DNA of 64,000 nucleotides from Clostridiales bacterium (GTDB lineage: Bacteria > Bacillota > Clostridia > Lachnospirales > Lachnospiraceae), in contig JAGZJZ010000005.1 of assembly GCA_018365455.1 (NCBI GenBank), positions 124,001 through 188,000 of the forward strand. Reading direction: 5' to 3'. The position numbers and the translations under genes are program-made. Below are positions 8,340 to 17,963 of the stretch, piece after piece. Every line of letters begins with the position of its first letter. Within the stretch, counting starts at the first letter, position 1. The notes under the pieces are model-generated. The model did no database searches. It had not been told where the DNA came from and saw only the letters and a program-made list of their open reading frames with translations.

Positions 8340-8909
8340 ATGTTTGTAATTGCAGGACTGGGGAATCCGGGACGACAGTATGCGCATACGCGGCATAATG
8401 TAGGGTTTGACACAATAGATAAATTGGCGGACAAGTACCGCATCCGTGTAGATACGAAGAAATTTAAAGCATTGTGCGGCAGCGGGATCATAGAGGGACA
8501 AAAAGTAATTCTGGTAAAACCCCAGACTTTTATGAATCTGAGTGGTGAAAGCGTCCGTGAGGTCATAGACTTTTATAAAGTCGATTTTGAAACGGAGCTG
8601 ATTGTGATATATGATGATATCAGTCTGGAACCGGGGCAGCTGAGACTTCGGGCTAAGGGAAGTGCCGGAGGGCACAATGGAATTAAAAATATTATTGCCC
8701 ATCTGGGAAGCCAGGAATTTCCCAGAATTAAAATTGGTGTGGGAGAAAAGCCGGAAGGCTATGATCTGGCGGATTATGTGCTGGGACATTTTCCAAGGGA
8801 AGAGCGAAAGCTGATTGACGAACTGCTGGAAAGGGCAGGAGATGCGGCAGTCAAAATTATGACAGGAGATATGGCGTCGGCCATGAATGAATATAATAAG
8901 AAGGTGTGA
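8340..8909 (+). CDS. pth: peptidyl-tRNA hydrolase
   Basis: A 189-residue enzyme that frees tRNA from peptidyl-tRNA dropped by stalled ribosomes. The signatures are GLGNPG (Asn9), the catalytic His19 in TRHNVGFD, FMNLSGE, YDDISL with the catalytic Asp, and GGHNGIKNI. The start at 8340 has GAGGAGGAAAAC just upstream and gives the family length. An upstream in-frame start adds 26 residues that do not belong to the family. mfd begins 1 base after the stop, as is common in Firmicutes. Confidence 0.96.
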   Translation: MFVIAGLGNPGRQYAHTRHNVGFDTIDKLADKYRIRVDTKKFKALCGSGIIEGQKVILVKPQTFMNLSGESVREVIDFYKVDFETELIVIYDDISLEPGQLRLRAKGSAGGHNGIKNIIAHLGSQEFPRIKIGVGEKPEGYDLADYVLGHFPREERKLIDELLERAGDAAVKIMTGDMASAMNEYNKKV

Positions 8910-8910
8910 G

Positions 8911-11900
8911 ATGAAGACTTTTACGAGTCCACTAAAAAATTTAAGCGAGTTTGAGGATATCAGGCGGGAGCTAATGTATCATCAGGGAGTACTTCAGGTA
9001 TCCGGTTGTATTGATTCGCAAAAATCACATTTTATGTATAGTGCAGGGGATGGTTTCCAAAAGAAAATCATCCTTACTTACAGTGATTTAAAAGCAAAAG
9101 AAATCTATGAGGATTATAAATTTTTTGATCCAAATGTAATGCTTTATCCGTCAAAGGATTTGATTTTTTACAGTGCCGATATTCACAGCAACCTGATTGG
9201 GCAGCAGCGAATAGCGGTTATGAAAGCGCTGCTTGAAAATGACAGGGTTACGGTTATCACAACCCTTGCTGGCTGTATGGATCATTTACTGCCCCTGCAG
9301 TATTTTGCTGAGCATGTGCTTTGCCTGAAAAATGACAGCAGCATGGATCTGGACCGGCTGTCGGAAGAACTGGTAGGCATGGGCTATGAGAAAAGCAGCC
9401 AGGTAGAAGGCTTTGGACAGTTCGCAGTTCGAGGCGGCATTCTGGACATTTATCCCCTGACAGAAGAAAATCCAATCCGTATTGAGCTTTGGGGAGATGA
9501 AATAGATTCCATCCGCAGCTTTGATGTGGAAAGCCAGAGATCCATTGAGAATCTGGAAGAAATTAAAGTATATCCGGCGAATGAGGTAATTGTAGATAAA
9601 AAGCATCTGGAGCTGGGGCTGAAAAAGATTGAAGAGGAGTCTAAGAAACTCTATCAGACCCTGCGTAAGCAGATGAAGACGGAAGAAGCCCACAGAATCC
9701 AGGAGCTGACGGAAGAAATCAAAGAGCGGTTAACGGATTTCCGGGGAGTTACCGGACTGGACAGTTATATCCATTACTTTTACGACCGGGATGTCTCTTT
9801 TCTGGAGTATTTTGATCCTAAGGAAACGATTTTTTTCCTGGATGAACCTAATCATCTGGAAGAAGAAGGATATGCGGTTGAAGAAGAATTCCGGGAAAGT
9901 ATGATGAACCGTCTGGCAAAGGGCTATATTCTGCCGGGTCAGACAGAAGTCCTGTACAGCTATAATGAAATTATAGGCAGGCTGAATAACCGGAACTGCC
10001 TGGCACTGAGTACGCTGGAGACGGCAAAAGGGGACTGGAAGATCACAAACATGCATCACATGAATGTGAAATCGGTAAATCCCTATAATAACAGCTTTGA
10101 ACTTCTGGTGCAGGATCTGCGCCGGTTTAAAAAAGACGGATATCAGGTGGTTCTCTTATCAGGCTCCAGAACCAGGGCAAAGCGGCTGTCAGAGGATCTC
10201 AGGGAATATGACCTGAACAGCTTTTACACGGAAGATCTAAACCGGAAGGTGAAACCGGGAGAAATTCTGGTAACCCATGGGAATACCCACAGAGGTTATG
10301 AATATCCGCTGATTAAATTTGTCATTATATCCGAAAGTGATATTTTTGGAAAAGAAAAGAAAAAGAAGAAAAAACGCAAGAGCTTTGAAGGCCAGAAGAT
10401 TGAAAGCTTTAATGAACTGAGTGTAGGTGACTATGTGGTTCATGAAAATCATGGTCTGGGTGTCTACAAGGGAATTGAAAAAGTAGAGGTTGACCGGGTT
10501 ACAAAGGATTATATGAAGATTGAGTACAGCGGCGGCAGCAATCTGTATATCCTGGCAACCCAGCTGGATGTGATCCAGAAATATGCGGATTCGGATGCTA
10601 AGAAGCCGAAGCTGAATAAGCTTGGAACCCAGGAATGGAATAAAACTAAGACCAGGGTGCGCAGTGCGGTTAAGGATATTGCCAAAGATCTGGTGGAACT
10701 ATATGCTGTCCGCCAGGCAAGAGAGGGTTTCATCTATGGTCCGGATACGGTTTGGCAGAAAGAGTTTGAAGAGATGTTTCCGTTTGAGGAGACTGAGGAC
10801 CAGCTGCTGGCGATAGAAGCGGCTAAGAAGGATATGGAAAGCACCAAGATCATGGACCGTCTAGTCTGCGGAGATGTGGGTTACGGAAAAACAGAGATCG
10901 CCATCCGGGCGGCATTTAAAGCGGCGCAGGAAGGAAAGCAGGTGGTATACCTGGTTCCGACTACCATTCTGGCACAGCAGCACTACAATACATTTGTCCA
11001 GAGGATGAAGGAATTCCCCGTGCGGGTGGATCTGCTTTGCAGATTCCGGACGGCGGCGGAACAGAAAAGGACGATTATAGACCTGAAAAAAGGGATGGTA
11101 GATATCATAATCGGAACCCACAGGGTCCTGTCAAAGGATGTGGAGTTTAAAGATCTGGGACTTTTAATCATTGATGAGGAACAGCGTTTTGGTGTTACCC
11201 ACAAAGAAAAGATTAAGAAATTAAAAGATAACATCGATGTACTGACCCTGACTGCTACGCCCATTCCCAGAACGCTGCACATGAGTTTAATTGGTATCCG
11301 TGACATGAGCGTACTGGAAGAAGCACCTATGGAGCGTATGCCCATACAGACTTATGTGATGGAGTACAATGATGAGATGGTGCGGGAAGCAATCAACCGG
11401 GAACTGTCAAGAGGCGGACAGGTATATTACGTCTATAACAGGGTAAATACCATTGTTGAAATGACCAATACCATAGCGAAGCTGGTGCCGGATGCCAATG
11501 TGGCTTTTGCCCACGGACAGATGAAGGAACGGGAGCTGGAACGGATTATGTTCGACTTCATTAACGGGGAAATTGACGTGCTGGTGTCCACTACAATTAT
11601 TGAAACGGGACTGGACATCTCCAATGTAAATACCATGATTATCCATGATGCGGATAACCTGGGGCTGTCACAGCTCTATCAGCTGAGAGGCCGAGTGGGA
11701 AGGTCCAACCGCACCGCATATGCATTTTTGATGTATAAACGTAACAAGATGCTCAAGGAAGTAGCAGAAAAGCGTCTCCATGCCATTAAAGAATTTACGG
11801 AACTGGGGTCCGGATTTAAAATAGCCATGCGTGACCTGGAAATCCGTGGGGCAGGTAATCTGCTGGGTGCAGAGCAGCATGGTCATATGGAAGCCATCGG

Positions 11901-12435
11901 CTATGATCTTTACTGCAAGATGCTGGGTGAATCGGTACGGGAATTAAAAGGCGAGAAAACAATTGAAGAATCCTATGATACGACAATCGATCTGGATATC
12001 GATGCATTTATACCGGAACGCTATATCCGCAGCGAGTTCCAGAAGCTGGATATCTATAAACGCATAGCAGGTATTGAAAGTGAAGAAGAATACGATGATA
12101 TGTTAGAAGAACTGATGGATCGTTTTGGGGAACCGCCGAAATCAGTCCAGAACCTTCTGATGATCGCCAATTTAAAAGCCCTGGCACATAAGGGATTTGT
12201 GGTGGAAATATCCCAGAAGGGTGACTTTATTAAATTTACCATGTTTGAACGGGCATGTGTAGATCCGGTAAAGATCGAAGAGATGTTAAAGCGCTATAAC
12301 GGAAAAGTGAAGTTCACCATTGAAGCAAATCCATATTTCGTTTACAGTAAGCCGCGAAAGAGCCTGAAAGATAATGATGATATACTCATGGTGGTAAGAG
12401 ATATCTTAAATGATATTCTTCTCCTTCGGAATTAA
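8911..12435 (+). CDS. mfd: transcription-repair coupling factor Mfd
   Basis: A 1174-residue ATPase that removes RNA polymerase stalled at DNA damage and recruits the excision-repair proteins. Order of domains: UvrB-like N-terminus; RNA-polymerase-interacting CarD-like domain near residue 500 (SVGDYVVHENHGLGVYKG); SF2 translocase with Walker A GDVGYGKTE (Lys660) and DEEQ near 754; C-terminal TRCF domain. I chose ATG at 8911 with AAGGTG before it, rather than an upstream ATG that would overlap pth. Adjacent to pth as usual. Confidence 0.97.
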   Translation: MKTFTSPLKNLSEFEDIRRELMYHQGVLQVSGCIDSQKSHFMYSAGDGFQKKIILTYSDLKAKEIYEDYKFFDPNVMLYPSKDLIFYSADIHSNLIGQQRIAVMKALLENDRVTVITTLAGCMDHLLPLQYFAEHVLCLKNDSSMDLDRLSEELVGMGYEKSSQVEGFGQFAVRGGILDIYPLTEENPIRIELWGDEIDSIRSFDVESQRSIENLEEIKVYPANEVIVDKKHLELGLKKIEEESKKLYQTLRKQMKTEEAHRIQELTEEIKERLTDFRGVTGLDSYIHYFYDRDVSFLEYFDPKETIFFLDEPNHLEEEGYAVEEEFRESMMNRLAKGYILPGQTEVLYSYNEIIGRLNNRNCLALSTLETAKGDWKITNMHHMNVKSVNPYNNSFELLVQDLRRFKKDGYQVVLLSGSRTRAKRLSEDLREYDLNSFYTEDLNRKVKPGEILVTHGNTHRGYEYPLIKFVIISESDIFGKEKKKKKKRKSFEGQKIESFNELSVGDYVVHENHGLGVYKGIEKVEVDRVTKDYMKIEYSGGSNLYILATQLDVIQKYADSDAKKPKLNKLGTQEWNKTKTRVRSAVKDIAKDLVELYAVRQAREGFIYGPDTVWQKEFEEMFPFEETEDQLLAIEAAKKDMESTKIMDRLVCGDVGYGKTEIAIRAAFKAAQEGKQVVYLVPTTILAQQHYNTFVQRMKEFPVRVDLLCRFRTAAEQKRTIIDLKKGMVDIIIGTHRVLSKDVEFKDLGLLIIDEEQRFGVTHKEKIKKLKDNIDVLTLTATPIPRTLHMSLIGIRDMSVLEEAPMERMPIQTYVMEYNDEMVREAINRELSRGGQVYYVYNRVNTIVEMTNTIAKLVPDANVAFAHGQMKERELERIMFDFINGEIDVLVSTTIIETGLDISNVNTMIIHDADNLGLSQLYQLRGRVGRSNRTAYAFLMYKRNKMLKEVAEKRLHAIKEFTELGSGFKIAMRDLEIRGAGNLLGAEQHGHMEAIGYDLYCKMLGESVRELKGEKTIEESYDTTIDLDIDAFIPERYIRSEFQKLDIYKRIAGIESEEEYDDMLEELMDRFGEPPKSVQNLLMIANLKALAHKGFVVEISQKGDFIKFTMFERACVDPVKIEEMLKRYNGKVKFTIEANPYFVYSKPRKSLKDNDDILMVVRDILNDILLLRN

Positions 12436-12468
12436 AGAGCGAAATTTACGAAAATTACAGGAAAAAAG

Positions 12469-12613
12469 GTTACTATTCACGGCCAGGAATGCGCTGAACT
12501 GCGCATTCCGTGAGAACATGATTCAGGAGTGAGGGGCGATTTTTGCGTTGCAAAAATTTAAATATCGCCCCGAATCGTTACTATGAGCGGCCTCTCCGGC
12601 CGTGAATAGTAAC
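12469..12613. repeat. 145-bp nested palindromic element (MITE-like)
   Basis: The ends are perfect 16-bp inverted repeats, GTTACTATTCACGGCC (12469-12484) and its complement (12598-12613). Inside are a 9-bp stem (12487-12495 with 12502-12510), a stem GGGGCGAT/ATCGCCCC (12533-12540 with 12564-12571), and a near-copy of the left end (GTTACTATGAGCGGCC, 12577-12592, 13 of 16 identical). This copy can pair with the right end instead. No coding frame is present. The layout fits a non-autonomous transposon remnant or a structured extragenic repeat. Confidence 0.75.
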
Positions 12614-12652
12614 GAAAAAAGTGAACTTTAGGTGAAAAATGAACAAAAAGGA

Positions 12653-12681
12653 TTGCGATGAATTTGAAAACAAGCTATAAT
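12653..12681 (+). promoter_or_regulatory. promoter of the PrsA-like gene
   Basis: TTGCGA (12653-12658) and TATAAT (12676-12681) have a 17-base spacer. The ATG follows 36 bases after the -10. Confidence 0.65.
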
Positions 12682-12717
12682 ATAAGGAATTGAGACATTC
12701 TAGGAGGAAACTTATTT

Positions 12718-13953
12718 ATGAATAAGCTGGGTAAAAAACTTGTGGCTGCCGGAATCTGTATTTGTATGGCAGCAGCGTCCCTGACAGGGTGCGGAAATGT
12801 AAATGCAGATGCGGCAGTGGCAACGTTGGACGGGGAAAAAGTACCTTTCAAAATTGCAAATTTTATGCTTCGTTATAATCAGGCTCAGATGCAGAGTTCT
12901 TATGGTTCCATGTTTGGCGAGGATATGTGGAATACCGATCTTATGGGAAGCGGAACTCCATATGGTACCACATTTAAGACACAGATCATGGACAGTTTGG
13001 AAGAAATGCTGATCTTAGAGAAGCATATGGCTGATTATGATATTACCGTTACCGATGATGAAAAAGCCAAAATTGAAAGCTCCGCGAAGCAGTTTATGGA
13101 AGAGAATTCACAGGAAACAATTGATGAATTAACAGCATCCCAGGAGACCGTATCCAGGGTGTTAACACTTTATACAATTAACAACAAGATGAAAAAAGCA
13201 ATTGAAGCAGAAGCAGATACAAACGTATCCGATGATGAGGCTGCTCAGAAGACGGTATCCTATGTATTATTCAGTACGGCTGATACCACAGATGCAGACG
13301 GCAATACAAAAGCTTTAACAGATGATGAGAAAAAAGCCTTAAAAGATAATGCCCAGAAAGTCCTGGATGCCGTAAAGGGCGGAAAAGAAATGGATGCAGC
13401 CGTAAAAGAGATAGATGAAGAAAAATCAGCTTCCACATCTTCTTATGGAACAGATAACGGAACCTTACCGGATGAAGTGAAGACAGCAGCAGACAAGTTA
13501 AAGGACGGAGAAACGGCAGACAGCGTGGTTGAAACGGACAGCGGATACTATGTAGTGCAGATGAAGAGTACCTTTGACAAAGAGGCTACCGAGACCCAGA
13601 AAGAGACAATTATCAACCAGAGAAAGAGCGACAAGTACGAAGAAGTTTACACCGCATGGAAAGAAAAGGTGGAATTCAAAGTAGATGATAAGGTCTGGGG
13701 TAAGATCACTTTTACAGATAAGGTTACGGTAAAGCAGACGGAAACCGAAGCTCAGAGCAATACAACGGAAGCAGCAAGTGAAGGAACCACAGATACCGCA
13801 GCAAGTGAGAATACTACAGAAGCGGTATCCGAAAAAGCAACGGAGGCAGGTTCCGAAGCAGCTGCGACAGAGGCAGGATCTGAGGCAGCAACAACAGAAG
13901 CGGCGACGACGGAAGCAGCTACAGAAGCAGCCACGACAGAAGCAGCTGAATAA
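12718..13953 (+). CDS. PrsA-like foldase lipoprotein (parvulin-type peptidyl-prolyl isomerase)
   Basis: A 411-residue exported lipoprotein. A signal peptide ends in the lipobox SLTGC (Cys25, lipidation site). A SurA/PrsA-like helical region (about 30-160) follows, then a parvulin-like region (about 170-300) with YVLFS at its start and GYYVVQM at its end, though the fold is degenerate. The last 65 residues are low-complexity TEAATTEA repeats that probably span the cell wall. It should help fold exported proteins outside the membrane. AGGAGGAAACTT is upstream. Confidence 0.85.
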   Translation: MNKLGKKLVAAGICICMAAASLTGCGNVNADAAVATLDGEKVPFKIANFMLRYNQAQMQSSYGSMFGEDMWNTDLMGSGTPYGTTFKTQIMDSLEEMLILEKHMADYDITVTDDEKAKIESSAKQFMEENSQETIDELTASQETVSRVLTLYTINNKMKKAIEAEADTNVSDDEAAQKTVSYVLFSTADTTDADGNTKALTDDEKKALKDNAQKVLDAVKGGKEMDAAVKEIDEEKSASTSSYGTDNGTLPDEVKTAADKLKDGETADSVVETDSGYYVVQMKSTFDKEATETQKETIINQRKSDKYEEVYTAWKEKVEFKVDDKVWGKITFTDKVTVKQTETEAQSNTTEAASEGTTDTAASENTTEAVSEKATEAGSEAAATEAGSEAATTEAATTEAATEAATTEAAE

Positions 13954-13975
13954 GTAAATAAAGTGATACGGTATT

Positions 13976-14016
13976 AAAAAAGAAGCGCCAGCTAAGTTGA
14001 CGCTTCTTTTTTTGTA
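13976..14016 (+). terminator. terminator of the PrsA-like gene
   Basis: AAAAGAAGCG on the left and CGCTTCTTTT on the right form a stem followed by TTTTT. The next gene is convergent, so it may serve both strands. Confidence 0.8.
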
Positions 14017-14039
14017 AAAATCAGATCTTCTTCCGGAGT

Positions 14040-15236
14040 TTATTTGCCAAAGGACACATTGATTTCCACTACTTCACTCTTGGTTCCCACGCGCATATTC
14101 GGTCCCCAGACGCCTGCGCCGGAAGTAACGATATTGTGCATGTTGTCCTTCTTCAGGTACCCGTATGGATTTTCCCACAACAGGCCAATTGTAAGATTGC
14201 CAGGGAACATCTGCCCGTCATGAGTGTGGCCGCAGAGGTACAGGTCAACTCCCGCATCGGCTGCTTCCTGGAGGGCTTTTGGCTGATGGTCAATAAATAT
14301 GACCGGTTTCGATTTATCTAGCTTTTCGGTTAACTGGGAAGGGGTTTTCCTGGTCTCTTTATCCTTTTTGGTAACGGAATAATCCTCCCTTCCGGTGAGG
14401 TAAAAATTATCATTGATCAGAACCGTCTGATCTGTCAGCAGAGTAATGCCGGATGCTTTTAAGAAATCTACCATCTGGGTATCCGCACCGATCTTTTTTT
14501 GAGAGCCAAAGGTAAATCCGGCAAGGATGGGTTCTTCAATATCGTGATTCCCCCAACATGCATAAACACCGTATTTGCTTTTGATCCGGCTCAGAGTCCG
14601 GGCAATTTCATCGGGATTTTTAATTGCTTCGAATTCATTATCGAAGATATCTCCCGCAATGCATACAATATCCGGTTCCATGGCATTAATTTTTGCTACC
14701 ATCTGTTTCATATGCCAGCTGCCGATGCTGTAGCCAAGGTGCATGTCCGCCACCAGGGCGATCTTTAAGGACTGATCAGTGCCGCCGGATTTATCTATTG
14801 TCACATCATATCCTGTTTTATAAATATGCCGTGCATGGAGGGAACCATAGACACTCAGGGAAATAATGACTATGGCACAGACGGTACCGGTCAGCACAAA
14901 AGTTCTTCGGGAACGCAGTTTTTCCTGATCCACACATTTTAAATGTCGCATAATAATGCGAATCAGATCCACCACAGCTACAGTGAGCAGGATATATAGA
15001 AAGGTTCCAAGATAAAGATTACTTACCGTCTTTAAAAACCGATGGAGGATAACGGGTTCTTTGATCAGGAAAGCAGTTAACAGGGAGGTAGATACAAAAG
15101 CATAAGCTGCAATGAATACGACCCGAAACCATTTTTTCTTAAAATAATGGGTACATGCCCCCATCCATTTCAATATCCATCGAAGAATATAGAAGTTCAC
15201 CAGGAGATAAACTGGTGATAAGAATAGTGCAATCAT
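14040..15236 (-). CDS. membrane-anchored metallophosphoesterase
   Basis: A 398-residue protein from the ATG at 15236. The N-terminal half has about four transmembrane helices. The C-terminal domain holds the calcineurin-like dimetal motifs in order: ADMHLG, GDIFDN, GNHDIE and CGHTHDGQMFPG. This is the YkuE/YaeI-like arrangement, whose members cleave phosphoester bonds at the membrane; the substrate is not known here. An upstream in-frame ATG (15299) would add 21 residues without a good ribosome site. The gene is transcribed toward the PrsA-like gene. Confidence 0.88.
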   Translation of the reverse strand: MIALFLSPVYLLVNFYILRWILKWMGACTHYFKKKWFRVVFIAAYAFVSTSLLTAFLIKEPVILHRFLKTVSNLYLGTFLYILLTVAVVDLIRIIMRHLKCVDQEKLRSRRTFVLTGTVCAIVIISLSVYGSLHARHIYKTGYDVTIDKSGGTDQSLKIALVADMHLGYSIGSWHMKQMVAKINAMEPDIVCIAGDIFDNEFEAIKNPDEIARTLSRIKSKYGVYACWGNHDIEEPILAGFTFGSQKKIGADTQMVDFLKASGITLLTDQTVLINDNFYLTGREDYSVTKKDKETRKTPSQLTEKLDKSKPVIFIDHQPKALQEAADAGVDLYLCGHTHDGQMFPGNLTIGLLWENPYGYLKKDNMHNIVTSGAGVWGPNMRVGTKSEVVEINVSFGK

Positions 15237-15385
15237 AATACTTAAGCCTCTTTTCTGTTTTGTTTGAAAAATTGTAACACAGAATCGAAAAAAAAGCACG
15301 GGGTTTAAGTTGCGAAGTGTGAAAAGTTGTTTTATAATAAAAAATATAACCGACAGAATGATTACAGATGGGTGGAATTAAATAT

Positions 15386-16270
15386 ATGTGGAAGCGTCAA
15401 GAACTTAAGAAAAAAGGGAAAAAGGTTCTGAAAAGGAATTACTGGGCTGCGGTAGCGGTCTGTTTTATTCTTGCCTTCCTGGGAGCGGAATACAGCTCAT
15501 CTGCCACGGCTATCCACAAGTACAGCCAGCGGGAAGAGGACAGGCAGATAAACGAAGTGGAGGTTGTTAAACCGGAGAACAGGGTTGATAACTGGGAGAC
15601 TCTGCGCAGGCTGATTCGGGGAAACGAGAGCAAACAGCCGCTGTTTGACCCGAAGATTGATGAATTTTTATCTTCGTCCTTTAATACCTTTACCGCTCCG
15701 GTATCATTTGTATTTAAGGTGGTACGTGCAGACAGCGGTCTGTTTGAACAATATCCGGTATTGGAGGTGCTGCTGATTCTGATTGCAGCAGGAGGAGAGC
15801 TTGCGTTTACACTGCTGGTAACAAATGTGCTGCTGGTTGGAGGAAAGCGTTTCTTCCTTGAGAGCAGGCTGGAGCCGGGGACCAGAATCGGAAGGATTAC
15901 GTTTTTGTTTCGCAGGGGAAGGTTCTGGAATGCGGTCAAGGTCATGTTTTTTCGGTCTTTATTTACCGGATTATGGTTCTTAACCATTGTAGGGGGAATT
16001 ATTAAGTATTATGAATATCTCATGATTCCATATATTCTGGCTGAAAATCCGCAAATAGACCGCAGGGAAGCATTTCAGATGTCCAGGCAAATGATGAAAG
16101 GGCAGAAGTGGCGTACTTTTGTAATGGAATTTTCATTCCTGGGATGGGAGCTGTTGTCTGCTGTTACGTTTGGACTTGTATCCATATTTTTTACCAATGG
16201 ATACAAAGGTGCTGCTATGGCAGAACTGTATATGGCGCTGAAAAATGACGGTGCAGAAAGTCCGGCATGA
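15386..16270 (+). CDS. DUF975-like integral membrane protein
   Basis: A 294-residue protein. A basic N-terminus (MWKRQELKKKGKKVL) leads into a first hydrophobic helix, then a hydrophilic loop (about 50-115) and four or five further membrane segments. The YILAENPQIDRREAFQMSR stretch is typical of DUF975 proteins. The function of the family is unknown. I prefer ATG at 15386 (GGTGG 10 bases upstream) over 15368. The gene stands alone. Confidence 0.7.
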   Translation: MWKRQELKKKGKKVLKRNYWAAVAVCFILAFLGAEYSSSATAIHKYSQREEDRQINEVEVVKPENRVDNWETLRRLIRGNESKQPLFDPKIDEFLSSSFNTFTAPVSFVFKVVRADSGLFEQYPVLEVLLILIAAGGELAFTLLVTNVLLVGGKRFFLESRLEPGTRIGRITFLFRRGRFWNAVKVMFFRSLFTGLWFLTIVGGIIKYYEYLMIPYILAENPQIDRREAFQMSRQMMKGQKWRTFVMEFSFLGWELLSAVTFGLVSIFFTNGYKGAAMAELYMALKNDGAESPA

Positions 16271-16327
16271 TACTTTTTATATAATCATGCATTTTAAATG
16301 ATGAAATGATACAGCTTTTGATGACAG

Positions 16328-16356
16328 AAAAAGGCGATAGGGCTATAGAGTCCTGT
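16328..16356. terminator. bidirectional terminator between convergent genes
   Basis: AAAGGCGATAGG and CCTGTCGCCTTT form a 12-bp stem (one G-U pair) with T or A runs on both sides, between two convergent genes. Confidence 0.75.
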
Positions 16357-16362
16357 CGCCTT

Positions 16363-17010
16363 TTAGTGTCTGGGCTTTACCGGAGGAAGTTCACGGTCTT
16401 TTATCTCATCCGTTATCCCCTCTCCGGTATTGGGATGCACCATAGAATGAGCGGTATCCAGACTGAAAAATAAGATTAAAATAATACAGATTAATATTTT
16501 TAATAACGGTTTTATGCGCTTAAAGAGATTCCCCAGGAAAGGTGCGAGAAAATAAATGATGGCACATCCACCAAGCCCGAAGACAACGGAACCCTCCAGG
16601 CAGATCCGTCCGTTTATATTCAAAAAATAACCGCTGTAATCCCACCAGCGTATGCCTTTGGTCGTTTCCAGGAACCAACTGGTAAAATATTCGATTCCAG
16701 AGCACAGAAACATATTTAAAAAGAAGGTGAGGACAGGGCGGTGGAAGAACCGGCGCAGCAGAAGCAGTATCATAACGCCGCCGCTGCCGTAGATTGGAAG
16801 CCAGGGACCAAACAGTACGCCCCGGTTTACAAACTCCCCTGCCTGTGCGATGTGAAGCCCCACTTCCCATATCCAGCCGATAAATGAAAAGCTGAAAAAT
16901 AAAAGAATCAGTGTGGTGGGACTGTATTTCATATTGTAATCAAAGCGCGGCGGTTCTATATGATGTTCCTCGAAAAAGGAATCAATAGAATCCGTTACAG
17001 CATTTGCCAT
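16363..17010 (-). CDS. putative ABC-transporter type IV / CmpB-like membrane protein
   Basis: A 215-residue protein with about five transmembrane helices. The segment FSFIGWIWEV, NRGVLFGPWLPIYG, WDYSGYFLNINGRICLEGS is the conserved core of PF06541 (putative ABC-transporter type IV). Its transport role has not been shown for the family. ATG at 17010 is preceded by AAAGGAGAAACAAA; a longer in-frame start has no such site. A 20-bp perfect palindrome lies 37 bases upstream of the start codon. Confidence 0.8.
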   Translation of the reverse strand: MANAVTDSIDSFFEEHHIEPPRFDYNMKYSPTTLILLFFSFSFIGWIWEVGLHIAQAGEFVNRGVLFGPWLPIYGSGGVMILLLLRRFFHRPVLTFFLNMFLCSGIEYFTSWFLETTKGIRWWDYSGYFLNINGRICLEGSVVFGLGGCAIIYFLAPFLGNLFKRIKPLLKILICIILILFFSLDTAHSMVHPNTGEGITDEIKDRELPPVKPRH

Positions 17011-17046
17011 TTTGTTTCTCCTTTGTAAGTTGCAGTGATGTTTTGT

Positions 17047-17093
17047 AAATATATTGTAACAGTTCATGCTGTCTGAACTGTTACAATATATTT
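17047..17093. promoter_or_regulatory. 20-bp perfect inverted repeat between divergent genes
   Basis: Positions 17047-17066 and 17074-17093 are exactly complementary around a 7-base centre; the core is TGTAACAGTTCA...TGAACTGTTACA. It lies upstream of the minus-strand CmpB-like gene and about 150 bases from the plus-strand alarmone synthetase. It could be a large operator, a terminator for stray transcription (a TTTTAT tail on the plus strand), or a 5' UTR hairpin of the minus-strand gene. Confidence 0.6.
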
Positions 17094-17240
17094 TATCACC
17101 TTACTTACACATTTGACAATACATATATGTGGGCTTTTAGAATTTGTGCAGGAAATGAAAGTAAATTGGGTTCTTTAAAGTTATTTTAAGGTTGGTCAGT
17201 TATAATCCTCTATGAAAATATAAAATTGGGGGTAACGTAC

Positions 17241-17888
17241 ATGTTAGGAAATGGAATAGATGAAAATGCGGTATCACAGGATTGTGATTTTTACCAGGAG
17301 TCACTGGTACTGTTGGAAGGTGCGGTTATAGAGCTAACGTCAAGATTGGATATTATACGGAAATACCGAAAAGCCCATCATTACCGGGATCCGATTGAAT
17401 ACTGCAAATCCAGGATCAAATCGCCTGCCAGCATGAAAGAAAAGCTATTGCGCCACGGCCTGGAGCCTACAAGGGACAATGCAATGACAAAAGTATATGA
17501 TGCCGCCGGAATCAGGGTCATCTGTGCCTTCGTGGACGATGTGTATTTTGTGGCTAAGATGCTGCATAAACAGTCGGATATCCGGGTATTGGAAGAAAAG
17601 GACTACATCCACAATCCCAAGCCCAATGGCTACCGCAGTTATCATATGATCGCAGAAGTGCCCATTCATCTGGGAGATGGAATCTGCAGGGTATATTGTG
17701 AAATACAGATACGGACCATTGCAATGGACTGCTGGGCAAGCCTGGAACATCAGCTGAAATATAAGAAAAGGATTGCCAACCAGGAAATGATTGTAGGGGA
17801 ATTAAAACGCTGTGCAGATGAGATCGCATCGGCTGACCTGAATCTGCAGACAATCCGGGATATGATTGAAGATGATCGAATTCTCTAG
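17241..17888 (+). CDS. small alarmone synthetase, GTP pyrophosphokinase (RelQ/YjbM type)
   Basis: A 215-residue single-domain RelA/SpoT synthetase that makes (p)ppGpp from ATP and GTP or GDP. Signatures are RIKSPASMKEKL, the AGIRVIC core, NPKPNGYRSYHM with the substrate-binding Tyr, and EIQIRTIAMDCWASLEHQLKYK with the catalytic Glu. There is no hydrolase, TGS or ACT domain, which marks it as the small RelQ type. ATG at 17241 has GGGGG 8 bases upstream. It should be controlled by transcription and by oligomer allostery, as in other RelQ proteins. Confidence 0.93.
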   Translation: MLGNGIDENAVSQDCDFYQESLVLLEGAVIELTSRLDIIRKYRKAHHYRDPIEYCKSRIKSPASMKEKLLRHGLEPTRDNAMTKVYDAAGIRVICAFVDDVYFVAKMLHKQSDIRVLEEKDYIHNPKPNGYRSYHMIAEVPIHLGDGICRVYCEIQIRTIAMDCWASLEHQLKYKKRIANQEMIVGELKRCADEIASADLNLQTIRDMIEDDRIL

Positions 17889-17963
17889 AGCGTGTCGCTA
17901 AACACGGATTCCAAACTGGAAACTGACGGAGATATGCGCAGAAAAAAGCCCGGATACACAAAT

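Noticed and set aside
13752..13934. Val/Ala/Ser repeat ORF on the minus strand
   Set aside because: It is the antisense of the TEA-repeat tail of the PrsA-like gene and has no independent support.
16520..16870. 116-residue minus-strand ORF
   Set aside because: It overlaps the CmpB-like gene in another frame and has no ribosome site or family pattern.
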